Part shown: positions 7,406 through 17,600 of the stretch, one piece after another
Layout: each line of letters opens with the position of its first letter
Position numbering within the stretch: position 1 is the first letter of the stretch
NCBI GenBank assembly: GCA_034005635.1
Contig: JAVEUJ010000004.1
Coordinates: 1 to 38,860 of the forward strand
Direction: 5' to 3'
DNA length: 38,860 nucleotides
Source: JAAZFE01 sp034005635
GTDB lineage: Bacteria > Verrucomicrobiota > Kiritimatiellia > CAIQIC01 > Lenti-01
Made by a program: the position numbers and the translations under genes
The notes under the pieces: generated by a model
Told to the model about the DNA's origin: nothing
The model's database searches: none
What the model saw: only the letters and a program-made list of their open reading frames with translations

Positions 7406-7674
7406 TTTTAGTCATTTTTGCCCCCAAACTTGCCAAGCCTGCCAAGCCACAGGCATGGCCGAAGGCTTGGACGTCAAAAACAGCCTTCGCAACCCCCTCC
7501 ATAGGATGAAAATAGCGAAATCATGAATTCATGAAACTGACCCCTTTTTTGAAACTAACCCCTTTTCGAAAATATTTGTTGCATCCAAGCTGGTACTCTG
7601 ACCCCTTTCCTAAACTCTGGAAAAGTTTGTGCAGACATCCTATTCAATTGCACGAAAAACCGATTTGGAGGCAT

Positions 7675-10600
7675 CTATTTGATCAATCGCACGCGGTAAT
7701 AGGCCTTATTGCAACCCTCTTCTGCATTATCGAAAAGAAACATCCTGCCGGTAGTCCAAGATGTAAACTCTTCCTGTAAGGGCACCCATTCGTCGAGGAG
7801 GTTTTCGGTGCGGTACACTTGGTACCGGCGTTCAAGGGTGGCGGGCCAGCTGATTGTCCACCGCCCAGACCCACTCTCCGTCTGGGCCGCCACGGTGAAC
7901 ACAGATGTTTCATCGCGCGGATCGGTGCCAGCGATATATTCCTCCCAATTGGATTGTCCATCGCCATCGTCATCCGCCTCTGCCGATACGTTTATATGGC
8001 CAAAATGCTGTCGTTTCCAATCGTCGGGAACGCCATCGTTGCTGCCGTCAACTTGCGTACGGTTGACGGTAATGGCATACAGGTTATTTGTGCGGTCAAT
8101 ATCAGGCAGAAGCGCAGTGGGATCGACTTCTACGCGGACTGTGTTTTGTGTGGATTGGAATTGCGTGCTATAAGCAATCCACATGCACTCGGCGCTAAGG
8201 CCCGGCAGCAGAGTCGGCAGTGTATTGGTGCCCAGTAGCTGGGCATCAATGCTCGACTGAATTCGAATGTTGTTTGCAATGGCATTGCCGCGATTTTCAA
8301 TCGTGCTGGTGATAATAAGACTACCGGAAGGATCCGCTTCGCCAACAGTCACATTGGCCACCGCAAGATCAATCCAAACCGGGGACAAAATGGCCAGATT
8401 ATCCTCTTCATCGCTTTCGACCATCTGATCGGCGGAATCAAACAGGACGTACACTTTTTCTAGTCCGATGTCCTCTGGCACAGTCCAGTCAGCCAACGTA
8501 GCTGTTCCCTGTGCTCCGGCAGCGAGAATCGACGGTTGCACCGTTGTTTCGCCAATCAATACTCCGCCTTCGTCGGGTGAACCGAGATAGAACGCTGCGG
8601 AGAGGTTGGTCGCGGACAAGTTGCCGGTATTCAGAACTGACGCGGTGACCGTCACCATCTCACCTAAGGACGGCATCGCTGGCGCAAAAGTAGAGCCGAG
8701 AGCGTTACCGCTAACATTGCGATGCAAGATCTGTTCGGTATAAAAGAGGTCAGTGACCTCATTCGTGCGTTCCCGTGTATAGAACACTCGAATGGTTTCA
8801 TCCGCACAAAGCCCACCTGTTATTGCCGTCTCCCGCCCTTCACTTGAAGTCAGGCGCAGATCTTCGCTCCAGACTCCAGCATCAAAGATGCGAGTGTACA
8901 AATCAGGGCTTCCGTCCTGCAAGTCGACCCATGTCATCATGATACGATCTGCATGGTCTCGACTGAAATGTAGATTGGCAAACCCGAATCCAGCGCTGTT
9001 CGTGCGGATGATTTCATATTCTGGAGTTACCCAATTTGACATACGAAGCAGGTTGTCCGCCTGCTGCCAGAATAATTCCCACCGATTGGGACCCATCGCA
9101 AGCAGAGATGGACCTGCGGTGGAACCTTCCGCTGGGAAAGGCGCGGTGGGAGCACTCCAACTTCCGCCGTTGCAGGTTGACAGATAAAGGAGCTGGTCTG
9201 CGTCGGTTGAAAGATCGCCATCCGAGTCTTGGACGAACGCCATGCGGATGTCTTCGCCATCGTAGGCAAAGGCAAAGTCAAACGCATTACTAAAGGCATA
9301 AGGGTGAGTCGTAACTGCTCCAAAACCGGTTCCCTGCCAAACAGCGGTCTGCACAGAGAGCGGTTGTGCGGTGCTTCCGATGAGTTGTCCATCTGGACTT
9401 TTCAGCCAGCATAATGCCAAAGCGCCGTCTGGGGATGCTGCTAACACCGGCGAAAAATCCATCACACTGTTAACGGTCAAGAAGGTCGGGGTGCTCCAAA
9501 TTCCGGTTAAAGGATTGTAAACCGCCCATGCGATTTCTAGTTGAGGCGGCAAATCTTCAATATCCCCACTGGTGAAATCACTGGCTCGCACGCGCTCCCA
9601 TGCGGCGACTAATTTTCCGTCCGCTGTATAAGCAATAGTCGGTGCGTAGTCATTGTGTGTGTCGCTGGTCAGAGGGGTGGGGGTGCTCCACGAACCCGCG
9701 TTGCAAAGGCTGACCCACAGTTCGTTGCCCTGTGTCACTGATTTGGCCGGATCATATCCGACAAACATCACGGCATGGTTGGTTCCGCTCGTGGCGAAGA
9801 CCGGCTCAGCATAAGGAAAGATGTTGCTGATGAACGATACCTCGGCACTCAACGTCTTAGAGGAGGATCGGGCAGCCCGCGAAACAGGACGGCTCTGGAA
9901 TACTGCGTAGGGTTCAGCCTCCGTAAAAGAAGTGTCCAGCAGGCAGAGTCCAACAGGGGCAATAGCCGCCATTGCCATCGGCATTCTCGCGCCGGCCGTG
10001 GAGGGATACGTGAGCGACTTACTGTTCTCGAAGTTCGCCTCATACGACCATAACGAAAGCTTTAATTTTGCGATCACCTCGGCTTTTGCTTGCTTGAGAT
10101 AGCTCGGATTGGCTGGAAGCTGATAGGTCATTTCCACGTTGCCGCCACCCGATATGCGTGCCTTGACCTTTTTGCCGAGGTCGCCGCCAAGGCCTAATTC
10201 CACACCGCTGGAGAGCTTGCCTTCCGTACTGCTAAAAGCGATCGTATCGTTCGTGTTGACCAGATTGAACTGAAGATCGCCCCCCAGGAAAACCGAGGCA
10301 TCAATCTTGGCTCGATCATTAAACCAGGAAATCGGCCGTCCGATGAGAGGTAGATTAATTGCGCCAGCCAGTGCGGGAATTACTGTGACTGGGCCAAACT
10401 TACGTTTGATCGTACCCTTCACACCGCCGCCAATTTCTGCACCCTTCCACTCAAAACCGGCATTGCCAACCAGGTCATAGGCGACTAATCCTTTGCCGCC
10501 GAGGTTGACCTCGATTTCACCCCCAGCCGCCTTGAAGACCATCTTTCCCGATCCGCCGACACTGCCTGCACCTGAGGAGTCGAGCTCCACTTCCACTCCA

Positions 10601-12387
10601 GCCTGAGACGGAGGAATGCCGAACTCCTGACCGCCCACCACCGGAACCAGACCCCAGGCCGCCCATAATACCGACCCCAACGCCTCGGGACTGATCTCAA
10701 TCGCCATCGGCTCTTCCGGATATTCCGCCGTCAGTTTATAGGTCATCAGGCCTTTGTTATGCTTAGCTGAAAACGGACCCAACTTCAGCGACCACTTTGG
10801 AATCGGCACCACAATCGGGTTCACAATAAAAGGTGTTGCACAACGCTCCCCGGCTTCGTTTTTGGAGTAGACTTCGAGTGTATTAGCGCGCAAGTCGAAG
10901 GCAGATTTTAAATCATATCCCATGTCATACGTGGCACTCGCTCCAACCGCAGTTGCGGCCACATTCCGCGTCGCACCATTCATCACAAAAACCACTTCTC
11001 CCGGAGCGCTCACCCCCCAGTCGGCGGCAGCATCGAATCGGTTGTTCACCGAGAGGTCGCCGAGAAAAATCTGCCCGTATTGCGACTCCACCCCCGTAAT
11101 GGCACTGTCCGATGCCGTAGAAACCATTTTTACATTGTGCACACGGCTTTGGACCCGTTCCAGCGAAACACCTCCCGATGATGTCTTATACCCGTTTTTC
11201 GAAAACTGTGCGGTGACAGATTCCACATTGCCGACGGAAACCGAATAATATCCGTTGGCGTCGGTAGTCGCCGTCTTGCCACCTGCGCTGATACTCACGC
11301 CGCTGAGCCGCGCCCCAGTTTTTGAATTGCTGACCAAACCGAAAATACTTTTGTCAGGGGCGGAGGGCGGCCCAGGATCTTTAGGCGGAGGCGGCGGGCC
11401 TCCGATATTTTCCGCTGGCTTGCCGGGACCGTAATCAGTGACCTCTATGACATCTTCGTCTCCATGCTCGCCACCTTTGTAAAAATAGCGCGTCCAAATT
11501 CCACACTGACGGCCGATACCGTCATATTGGCCGATAATATCAGGCCGTCCATCTGCTGTTAACTGGCGGTAGGAGCCACATGGGCGATCCCATCCAAAAT
11601 TCATATCAACAAACAAAAAATACGCGCTACCGTCGTAGATCTCCCATTGACGATAGACGCCATGCTGTACATCCTCCGCATATTCCTTTTGAGACGTTGG
11701 TCTCCCATTAAAATAATTTATCCATTCGCCTTCCTTCAACCATCCAGTTTTTTTCATAACTGGGGACGGTTCGATGTAATTCACCCAGGATTGAGCCTGA
11801 TACAACTCATTATTTGTGGTGTACTGCTGTTGCCACCTGCGGGTGAAATTGTAGTTTGTACTCCCTTCGGCACTCGGTTCTGAAATGTAGGTATTCCGTA
11901 GATATAAGGTGCTCGTCGGAACCATTACGCCCCCCACCTGTCGCTCACGGTACTCTCGTGTCTCCTGCCAAGCGGGCACATCACAGCCTGGTACCGGTCG
12001 AGACGGGTCAAATCGCATGATCGCCGTGGGATCACCGTTAACATTGTATGACGTTCCATCGTATTTGCGGTCGTTGATGTACTTGTAAAGGGTGTATGCG
12101 GGTTTATTTGTGCTATCGAAGTGATTATAAAGCCAGGTTCCCGTCCGTTTCCCATGCGCGTAGCTTCCCTGATTCATTATTCTTGCGTTTCGATAAAACT
12201 CCGTAAACTGGCCATGCTGGATTTTGTTTATTCCGGACAAGTAGTAGGTATATGAATATTGAACATTTTGGGTGCCCCAATAGTTCTGATTAGTGGTAAA
12301 CAACTCCTGAGCTTGGCTGGTTTGCGGAAATAAATATATTCCACTGAACAAAACCCCCACGACAGCACACGTATGGAATAATCTCAT
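7675..12387 (-). CDS. Giant secreted multidomain protein
   Basis: 1570 residues with a clear signal peptide (cleavage near SQA-QE, residue 26-27). In order: MORN/YwqK-like segments with G-x-W-x-x-Y strands (about 60-100 and 215-305); a proline-rich hinge (330-345); a carboxypeptidase-regulatory-like fold (346-421: GLVSNSKTGARLSGVSISAGG, TTDANGYYSVSV); a long glycine-rich beta region (about 430-840); BNR/sialidase-like propeller blades with (S/W)GxWSxPTxLT repeats (about 870-1230); two CARDB-type domains (about 1236-1446: VLNTGNLSATNLS, IENRGNAIANN); a Ca-binding segment DDDGDGQSNWEEYIAGTDP (about 1472-1490); and a C-terminal beta domain ending YYRVRLIK common in PVC surface proteins. AGAGG 8 nt upstream supports the start. 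Function unknown; an adhesin or surface-binding role is plausible. It stands alone between inverted repeats. Confidence 0.85.
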   Translation of the reverse strand: MRLFHTCAVVGVLFSGIYLFPQTSQAQELFTTNQNYWGTQNVQYSYTYYLSGINKIQHGQFTEFYRNARIMNQGSYAHGKRTGTWLYNHFDSTNKPAYTLYKYINDRKYDGTSYNVNGDPTAIMRFDPSRPVPGCDVPAWQETREYRERQVGGVMVPTSTLYLRNTYISEPSAEGSTNYNFTRRWQQQYTTNNELYQAQSWVNYIEPSPVMKKTGWLKEGEWINYFNGRPTSQKEYAEDVQHGVYRQWEIYDGSAYFLFVDMNFGWDRPCGSYRQLTADGRPDIIGQYDGIGRQCGIWTRYFYKGGEHGDEDVIEVTDYGPGKPAENIGGPPPPPKDPGPPSAPDKSIFGLVSNSKTGARLSGVSISAGGKTATTDANGYYSVSVGNVESVTAQFSKNGYKTSSGGVSLERVQSRVHNVKMVSTASDSAITGVESQYGQIFLGDLSVNNRFDAAADWGVSAPGEVVFVMNGATRNVAATAVGASATYDMGYDLKSAFDLRANTLEVYSKNEAGERCATPFIVNPIVVPIPKWSLKLGPFSAKHNKGLMTYKLTAEYPEEPMAIEISPEALGSVLWAAWGLVPVVGGQEFGIPPSQAGVEVELDSSGAGSVGGSGKMVFKAAGGEIEVNLGGKGLVAYDLVGNAGFEWKGAEIGGGVKGTIKRKFGPVTVIPALAGAINLPLIGRPISWFNDRAKIDASVFLGGDLQFNLVNTNDTIAFSSTEGKLSSGVELGLGGDLGKKVKARISGGGNVEMTYQLPANPSYLKQAKAEVIAKLKLSLWSYEANFENSKSLTYPSTAGARMPMAMAAIAPVGLCLLDTSFTEAEPYAVFQSRPVSRAARSSSKTLSAEVSFISNIFPYAEPVFATSGTNHAVMFVGYDPAKSVTQGNELWVSLCNAGSWSTPTPLTSDTHNDYAPTIAYTADGKLVAAWERVRASDFTSGDIEDLPPQLEIAWAVYNPLTGIWSTPTFLTVNSVMDFSPVLAASPDGALALCWLKSPDGQLIGSTAQPLSVQTAVWQGTGFGAVTTHPYAFSNAFDFAFAYDGEDIRMAFVQDSDGDLSTDADQLLYLSTCNGGSWSAPTAPFPAEGSTAGPSLLAMGPNRWELFWQQADNLLRMSNWVTPEYEIIRTNSAGFGFANLHFSRDHADRIMMTWVDLQDGSPDLYTRIFDAGVWSEDLRLTSSEGRETAITGGLCADETIRVFYTRERTNEVTDLFYTEQILHRNVSGNALGSTFAPAMPSLGEMVTVTASVLNTGNLSATNLSAAFYLGSPDEGGVLIGETTVQPSILAAGAQGTATLADWTVPEDIGLEKVYVLFDSADQMVESDEEDNLAILSPVWIDLAVANVTVGEADPSGSLIITSTIENRGNAIANNIRIQSSIDAQLLGTNTLPTLLPGLSAECMWIAYSTQFQSTQNTVRVEVDPTALLPDIDRTNNLYAITVNRTQVDGSNDGVPDDWKRQHFGHINVSAEADDDGDGQSNWEEYIAGTDPRDETSVFTVAAQTESGSGRWTISWPATLERRYQVYRTENLLDEWVPLQEEFTSWTTGRMFLFDNAEEGCNKAYYRVRLIK

Positions 12388-13072
12388 AGCAACCGCCTCT
12401 GTTTTATGAAGCTCGAAAGCAAGGGTAAAATATCTGTATTTTTAGGACATGTAAATCATTTATTGCCTAAATCGGATGGAGGAAAGGGGGAAAGGGGTCG
12501 GTCCTATAAGGAAAGGGATCGGTCCTATAATTTAATATTATACCCATTCCATTCCGCTGGAATTAGCTGCAGGGTCCATTATTGATGTTTATTGGACACA
12601 AAAAGGGTCATTAATTGATGTTTTGTGTGTCCCATTCTTCTGAAAATGCTTACGGGGATCATTTGGATCATTTTCAGGTTCTTCTCGGATTTGCGGGAAA
12701 GGCGTCATGTCTATATTCTAATGGTTTTGATTTCTCCCAGAAAAAGAAAGGAACATAGGCCTGGATTTTCCACCCCGACCGAAAAGGGGGCAGTCCTATG
12801 ATTTAATGTTGGGGCGCGAATGTGAAGGCATGCTCGATAAAGGGGGCCGTTTCATAAATTGATTTTTCGACGGGGCGTAGAGCGCACGACGATTGTGCAG
12901 CTCATGATCGGCGCAGCATATGTGCGTCAGCGTGGGAGGGAGCAAATTCAAGATTCAAGGGCTGACCCCAGGGCTACCGTGGGTGGACGCGTTGCCCGAA
13001 TAAATCTTCTTTGGATATGGGTGATTCAGGGGCTACTATTCCCTCCTCTATTTATGGCCAAGGAGATGACGT
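12388..13072. other. Non-coding region with GGGGTCGG-type repeats
   Basis: Between the giant gene (minus) and the nucleoside transporter (plus). It contains the right inverted-repeat arm (12488-12539) and further degenerate relatives: AAAAGGGTCATTAATTGATG (about 12599), AAAAGGGGGCAGTCCTATGA (about 12782) and GGGGGCCGTTTCATAAATTG (about 12842). An AT-rich leader (12388-12480) should hold the promoter of the giant gene, but I see no clear -35/-10 pair. No gene recognised. Confidence 0.6.
12488..12539 (-). repeat. Right arm of the inverted repeat flanking the giant gene
   Basis: Two tandem units, AAAGGGGTCGGTCCTATAA and GAAAGGGATCGGTCCTATAA, then TTTAATATT; the inverted match of 7357-7405. Together the arms bracket the giant gene and little else. 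Confidence 0.75.
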
Positions 13073-14329
13073 ATGTGGATCTTGCGCGGATTGTTGGGAA
13101 TTGGGGTGCTGATGGCGCTGGCGTGGGCGCTGAGTGAGAATCGGCGGCGGGTGGAATGGCGGGTGGTGGCGTGGGGGCTGGGCCTGCAGTTTACGATTGC
13201 GCTGCTGTTGGTCCATGTGCCGCTGTTCCAGCGGGTGCTGCTGGAGTTGAATCGGGTGGTGCGGGTGGTAGAGCACGCCAGCCGTGAGGGGGGATCGTTT
13301 GTGTTTGGGTATTTGGCAGGGGGGGAGGCACCATTTATGTTGAAGGAGGGGGTGGCGGCGCCCTTGCCGATTTTCTTCTTCGGGCCGGTGTTGATGTTGA
13401 TCGTGGTGGGGGCGTTGAGCGCGGTACTGTTCCATTTCGGAATCTTGCAGAAGATCGTAGGTGCTTTCGCCTGGCTGTTGCGGCGCACGATGGGATTGGG
13501 CGGTGCGGAAGGGGTGGCGGTGGCTGCCAATGTGTTCATGGGGCAGAGCGACGCGCCGCTATTGATCAAGCCCTACGTGGAAAAACTGGGCCGGGCGGGG
13601 CTGTTCACCGTGATGGTGGCCGGGATGACCACGATTTCGGGATCGCTGATGGTGGTGTATGCCACCATGCTGGAACCGCTGATGCCGGGGATTGTGCTGG
13701 GACACTTGGTGGTGGCATCGCTGATTAGCGCGCCGGCAGCGGTGATGGTGGCGCGCCTGATGGTACCGGCCGCGCCCGGGGAAGTGGATCACGAGACGCC
13801 CAAGCTGGCGGCGGAAACGCACGGGGTGATGGATGCGCTGCTGGTGGGGGCTAACGACGGCGCGAAGGTGATGGTGAATGTGGCGATCATGCTGGTGGCC
13901 ATCATTGCGTTGGTGTCGCTGGTGAATTCGGCGCTGGGGCTGCTGCCGCTGGCGGAGCCGCTCTCACTCGAGCGGATGCTGGGGTGGGTGATGGCACCGG
14001 TGATGTGGCTGGTGGGGGTGCCGTGGAGCGAGGCGCAGGCGGCGGGGGAGCTGATGAGCCTGAAAACGGTGTTCAACGAATTCGTGGCCTATGCCGCGTT
14101 GGCACGGCAACCGTTGGAAACCATGTCGGCTCATAGTCGCCTGATCACCATTTATTCGCTGTGCGGTTTTGCCAATTTCAGCAGCGTGGGCATCATTGTG
14201 GGCACACTTTCGGTGCTGTGCCCGGCGCACAAGAAGACGATTGCCTCGCTGGGCCTGAAGGCGCTGGTGGCGGGGACCATCGCGACGCTGCTGACGGGGG
14301 CCGTTATTGGGATTATTTTAAAGCCGTAG
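13073..14329 (+). CDS. Concentrative nucleoside transporter (CNT/NupC family)
   Basis: 418-residue inner-membrane symporter that takes up nucleosides using an H+ or Na+ gradient. The length and hydrophobic profile fit bacterial CNTs (about 400 residues, 8-10 membrane segments). Family motifs are present: NVFMGQSDAP (residues 153-162; canonical G-Q-(S/T)-E-A-P, with D here for E) and FNEFVAY (334-340), both part of the nucleoside and ion site. PLPIFFFGPVLMLIV and GFANFSSVGIIVG are also typical. AAGGAG lies 7 nt before the ATG. Monocistronic as far as can be seen. It could supply precursors for the salvage side of nucleotide metabolism; the coupling ion is not determined. Confidence 0.92.
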   Translation: MWILRGLLGIGVLMALAWALSENRRRVEWRVVAWGLGLQFTIALLLVHVPLFQRVLLELNRVVRVVEHASREGGSFVFGYLAGGEAPFMLKEGVAAPLPIFFFGPVLMLIVVGALSAVLFHFGILQKIVGAFAWLLRRTMGLGGAEGVAVAANVFMGQSDAPLLIKPYVEKLGRAGLFTVMVAGMTTISGSLMVVYATMLEPLMPGIVLGHLVVASLISAPAAVMVARLMVPAAPGEVDHETPKLAAETHGVMDALLVGANDGAKVMVNVAIMLVAIIALVSLVNSALGLLPLAEPLSLERMLGWVMAPVMWLVGVPWSEAQAAGELMSLKTVFNEFVAYAALARQPLETMSAHSRLITIYSLCGFANFSSVGIIVGTLSVLCPAHKKTIASLGLKALVAGTIATLLTGAVIGIILKP

Positions 14330-14443
14330 GTTGATGGATGATCATGATCGGCAGGTGCTCTGAGGGGGGGGACGTTTCGCCGAATCTATTCAACATCAAA
14401 CAGTGACTATTTTGCCATACGCAGATGCACTGTCGCCTGAGCC

Positions 14444-14609
14444 GGGGCGCATCCCCGTTTCGTTGACCGAATGGAGCTCACGGGTTTATCTGTTCAGCCT
14501 GAAGGCTGTACTACAAACACCACCCCGTTTGTAGTCCACGCTTCAGCGTGCGGCTGTCCGTTGTTTCAACGAGGTGACGATGGAAGTCAATGAAACGGGG
14601 ATGCGCCCC
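14444..14609. repeat. Nested inverted-repeat (REP/BIME-like) element
   Basis: Outer arms of 24 bp (14444-14467 and 14586-14609; GGGGCGCATCCCCGTTTC) match with one mismatch. Inside are two convergent GTAG-headed palindromes: the reverse of GTAGTACAGCCTTCAGGCTG and the forward GTAGTCCACGCTTCAGCGTG, joined by an ACTACAAAC/GTTTGTAGT inverted repeat. This is the layout of a bacterial interspersed mosaic element. It could also stop transcripts leaving the upstream transporter gene. Confidence 0.75.
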
Positions 14610-14687
14610 CTGAGCCGCTCGCATGAGGAAAACCATTGGCATATTTGGGAGGGGTGACTATGATGCGATCGTGAGAGTGGCACACGG

Positions 14688-17600
14688 ATGAAAAGACTGT
14701 GGCAGAGCGGGTTGGTGGTTATCGCCCTGTTGGGGACATCGGCGCTTGGCGAAAATCGATCGTTCAAGCTGACGGAGGGGGAGCAAGCCTGGCTGGCAGC
14801 CAATCCGAAAATTTACATTGGAGTCCCGAGCGACTCACCCCCGGTGCATTTCACGGGGTTGGATGGGGCGCCGGTCGGCTTGGGGATGGATTTGCTCGAC
14901 GAGATGAACCAGCGCTTGGGTGGGGCGATCCAGTTGCAGTCAGGAACATTCGCGGACCTGGCGGCGCAACTCGAGCGCGGGGAACTCGACGGACTGGCTG
15001 GCGTTTCACCGCGTGGGGGGTTGGACTTGCGCTTGGACTACACTCGTCCTTATCTGGAAGTGCCGGCCGTGATCGTGGGCAAGCGTGATGCAACCTACTA
15101 CCGGACACCCGCCATGCTGCGCGGCAGTGCGCTGGCGATTGAGAAAGGATCTGCTTTGGAAACGTGGTTCCGCGAGAACCATTCCAAAGTCCGTCTCAAG
15201 CCCTATGATACGGCGGCAGAGGCCCTCGACGCGGTAGCGCGGGGGCAGGTCGTCGCCTTTGCTGGCAACCGGGCCGTGGTTCTGTATTTGCTTGAACGTG
15301 AAATGCTCTCCTCTCTGCACCTGCAAGGCCTGCTGGAGGACGCGCCATCGGCGCTGTGCTTTGGGGTACGGCGGGACCGTCCGGAGTGGAGCGCGCTGCT
15401 CGACCGGCTGTTAGCCGACGTGTTGCGTCGGAAAGGGCGGACGTTACGGGCCAAATGGTTTGTGCTCTCCAGCCATGTGGGGGGGCGCTTCGAGCTATCA
15501 CCCACGGCGCGGGCGTGGTTGGAGACGCATCCCGCTATTCGCATCGGTCTGCCCAACAATGCCCCACCGATGGCGTTCGTGGACGAGGCTGGCGAACCGC
15601 GGGGACTCAGCATGGATTTGATCGATCTGCTGAATGAGCGGTTGGAAGGGCGGATCGAAGTGGTGCCGGGGACAAGTGTGGAGCTGGAGGCGTCTCTGCG
15701 TGCGGGAGGGCTGGACGTACTGATGGAAATGTCGCCTGCGCCGGGTGATGACCGACTGCTGCACACTAAGCCCTATGCCAATATCCCCAGCGTGATCGTG
15801 GGGCGCAAGGGGGCGGAGCAGCATGTGACGCTGGAGAGCCTGAAGAACCGAACGGTGGCGGTGGCGGCCGGGCGGTCGCCGGCCGCGCACCTGCGGCAGC
15901 ATCGCAAAGAAATCCGGCTGGCCGAATTTGACAACGTGCGCGAGGCGCTAACCGCGGTATCCGCAGGCCAGGCAGAGGCGTTCGTGGGCAGCCGCGCGGT
16001 GGCCGCCTGGGTCCTAGCGCGTGACATGCTGACGGATTTGCAGATACAGGGCACGGCCTGGGAGATCGACTCCGTCTCGTCCATTGGGGTGCGGCCGGAC
16101 CTGCCGGACCTGGCAGAGTTGCTGAATGCGGCACTGGCCTCGCTGCCGACAGAAGCGGTCCAGGGGCTCTATGAGCGCTGGGGTGGCAAAGATTGGCACG
16201 CCATGACCGAATTGGCCTGGGTGCAGCTTTCGCCTGAGGAGCGGCAGTGGCTGGAGGAGCACCCGGTGATTTTGGTCGGGAGCAATCCGCGCTGGGCGCC
16301 ATTGGAATTTACGGACAAGCACGGGCAGTTCCAGGGGGTGGCCTGCGACTATCTCGAGCGGTTTGGCAAAGCTCTGGGGGTGACGTTCCGCCACGTGTCG
16401 ATCCCCTCGTGGCGGCAGGCCCAGGCCAAGCTGCGCGATGGCGAAATCGACATGCTCAGTTCGCTGAACAAGGCCAGCGCCCGGCGAGTAGAGGTGGAGT
16501 TCACGACGCCCTACCAAGCGTTGCCAACGGCCATTTTTACGCACGAGAAGACCCCATACGTGGGTCGGGCCGAGGATTTGAAGGGCATGCGGGTGGCCGC
16601 GGTGGTCGGCTATGGCCTGGAACAATATCTCGAGGCCAAGGTGCACGGCCTGAAAGTGGCGACGGTATATGATGTGCCCACGGCGCTGGCCCAGCTCGAA
16701 TCGGGAGAGCTCGATGCCTTTGTCGGCAGCCTGCTGGTCACGGGGCACTACATTCAAAAGGGCGGGCACGCGCAAATCAAGGTTGGCGGCGAGTTGGATT
16801 TTATCTATCAGCCCGCCTTTGCCGTGCGCCGGGACAGTAAAATTTTGACGCAGATCATGTCGAAAGCACTGGCCGGAATCGACGACCAGGAGCAGGCGGC
16901 CATTGCTCGCAAATGGATGGCGGTGACCTACGAGAAGCGGATTGATTATCGCAAACTCTATAAGTATGTCGCCGGCTTTCTGGTGCTGCTGGGGCTGTTT
17001 ATATATTGGAATCGGCGCATGGCAGTGGAGATTCGTCGCCGCAAGGCCGTGGAAGCCTCTCTGTTGAAGAGCGAAGAGGCGTTGGTGGGCGCAAACAAAG
17101 AGCTGGAGGCTTTCTCCTACTCGGTCTCGCACGATCTGCGCGCCCCGCTGCGCCACGTGGCTGGCTTTGTGCAGTTGTTGCAGACCAATGCGCAGGGCAA
17201 GCTCGATGAAACCGGCGTGCGCTATATCGAGGTGATTGCCAATGCGGCGCAGAAAATGGGCCACCTGATTGATGACTTGCTGTCTTTTTCGCGCACGGGC
17301 CGGGCACAGATGCGCATCGAGCCGGTGGCGCTCGGGCCGTTGGTGGATGAATGCCGCCGGGAATTGGAACCGGAGGCCAAGGGACGGCAGATCGAATGGG
17401 TGATTGGCGAACTGCCGGAGGTCGCTGCGGACCGTTCGCTGTTGCGCCAGGTCCTCGCCAATCTGCTGGGGAATGCCGTGAAGTATACCGGCAAGCGCGA
17501 GCAGGCTCACATCGAGGTGTCCTCGCGCCGGGAGAACGGCGAGATCATCGTCAGTGTGCGCGACAACGGCGCGGGCTTCGACATGAAATACGTGGACAAG

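Larger units (their letters stand above)
6586..7545 (+). repeat. Three degenerate direct copies of a GGAGGAAAATAGCCAAAA...CTGACCCC unit
   Basis: Copies at 6586-6640, 7328-7380 and 7491-7545 share CCATTCCAGAGGAGGAAAAT (the third as CCTCCATAGGATGAAAAT), then AGCCAAAA, an AT-rich block and (C/G)(A/T)GACCCC(T)TTT. Upstream of each is a related AACGGCCAAAA-rich stretch. They look like repeated ends of a degraded mobile element, with coding parts lost or in the assembly gap. Confidence 0.55.
5715..7674. other. Long non-coding, repeat-rich intergenic region
   Basis: No convincing gene is seen in about 2 kb. The stretch is a mosaic of short dispersed repeats: GAACTCAAGAACT-type (about 5820-5842 and 5912-5932, also 28168-28190 and 28388-28410), ACGCCAAG-type, GGATGAACACTGATGG-type (6190-6219), CAGGATTAACAGGATT-type (6719-6750), CTTGTCCGCCGTAG-type (about 6034 and 7131), hairpin repeats (6881-6950), a GTAG-headed palindrome (6975-6998) and three degenerate copies of a CTGACCCC-ending unit. 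Small open frames here have no coding look. An assembly gap lies inside, so an element could be missing. Confidence 0.7.

Noticed and set aside
5590..7670. tRNA or other structured RNA genes in the long intergenic region
   Set aside because: No T-loop GTTCRANTC with matching acceptor stem was found here or in the other intergenic regions.
12990..13010. Second sigma-54-like site (GGTGGACGCGTTGC) before the nucleoside transporter
   Set aside because: The GG-GC spacing fits, but the conserved bases of the -24 element do not.
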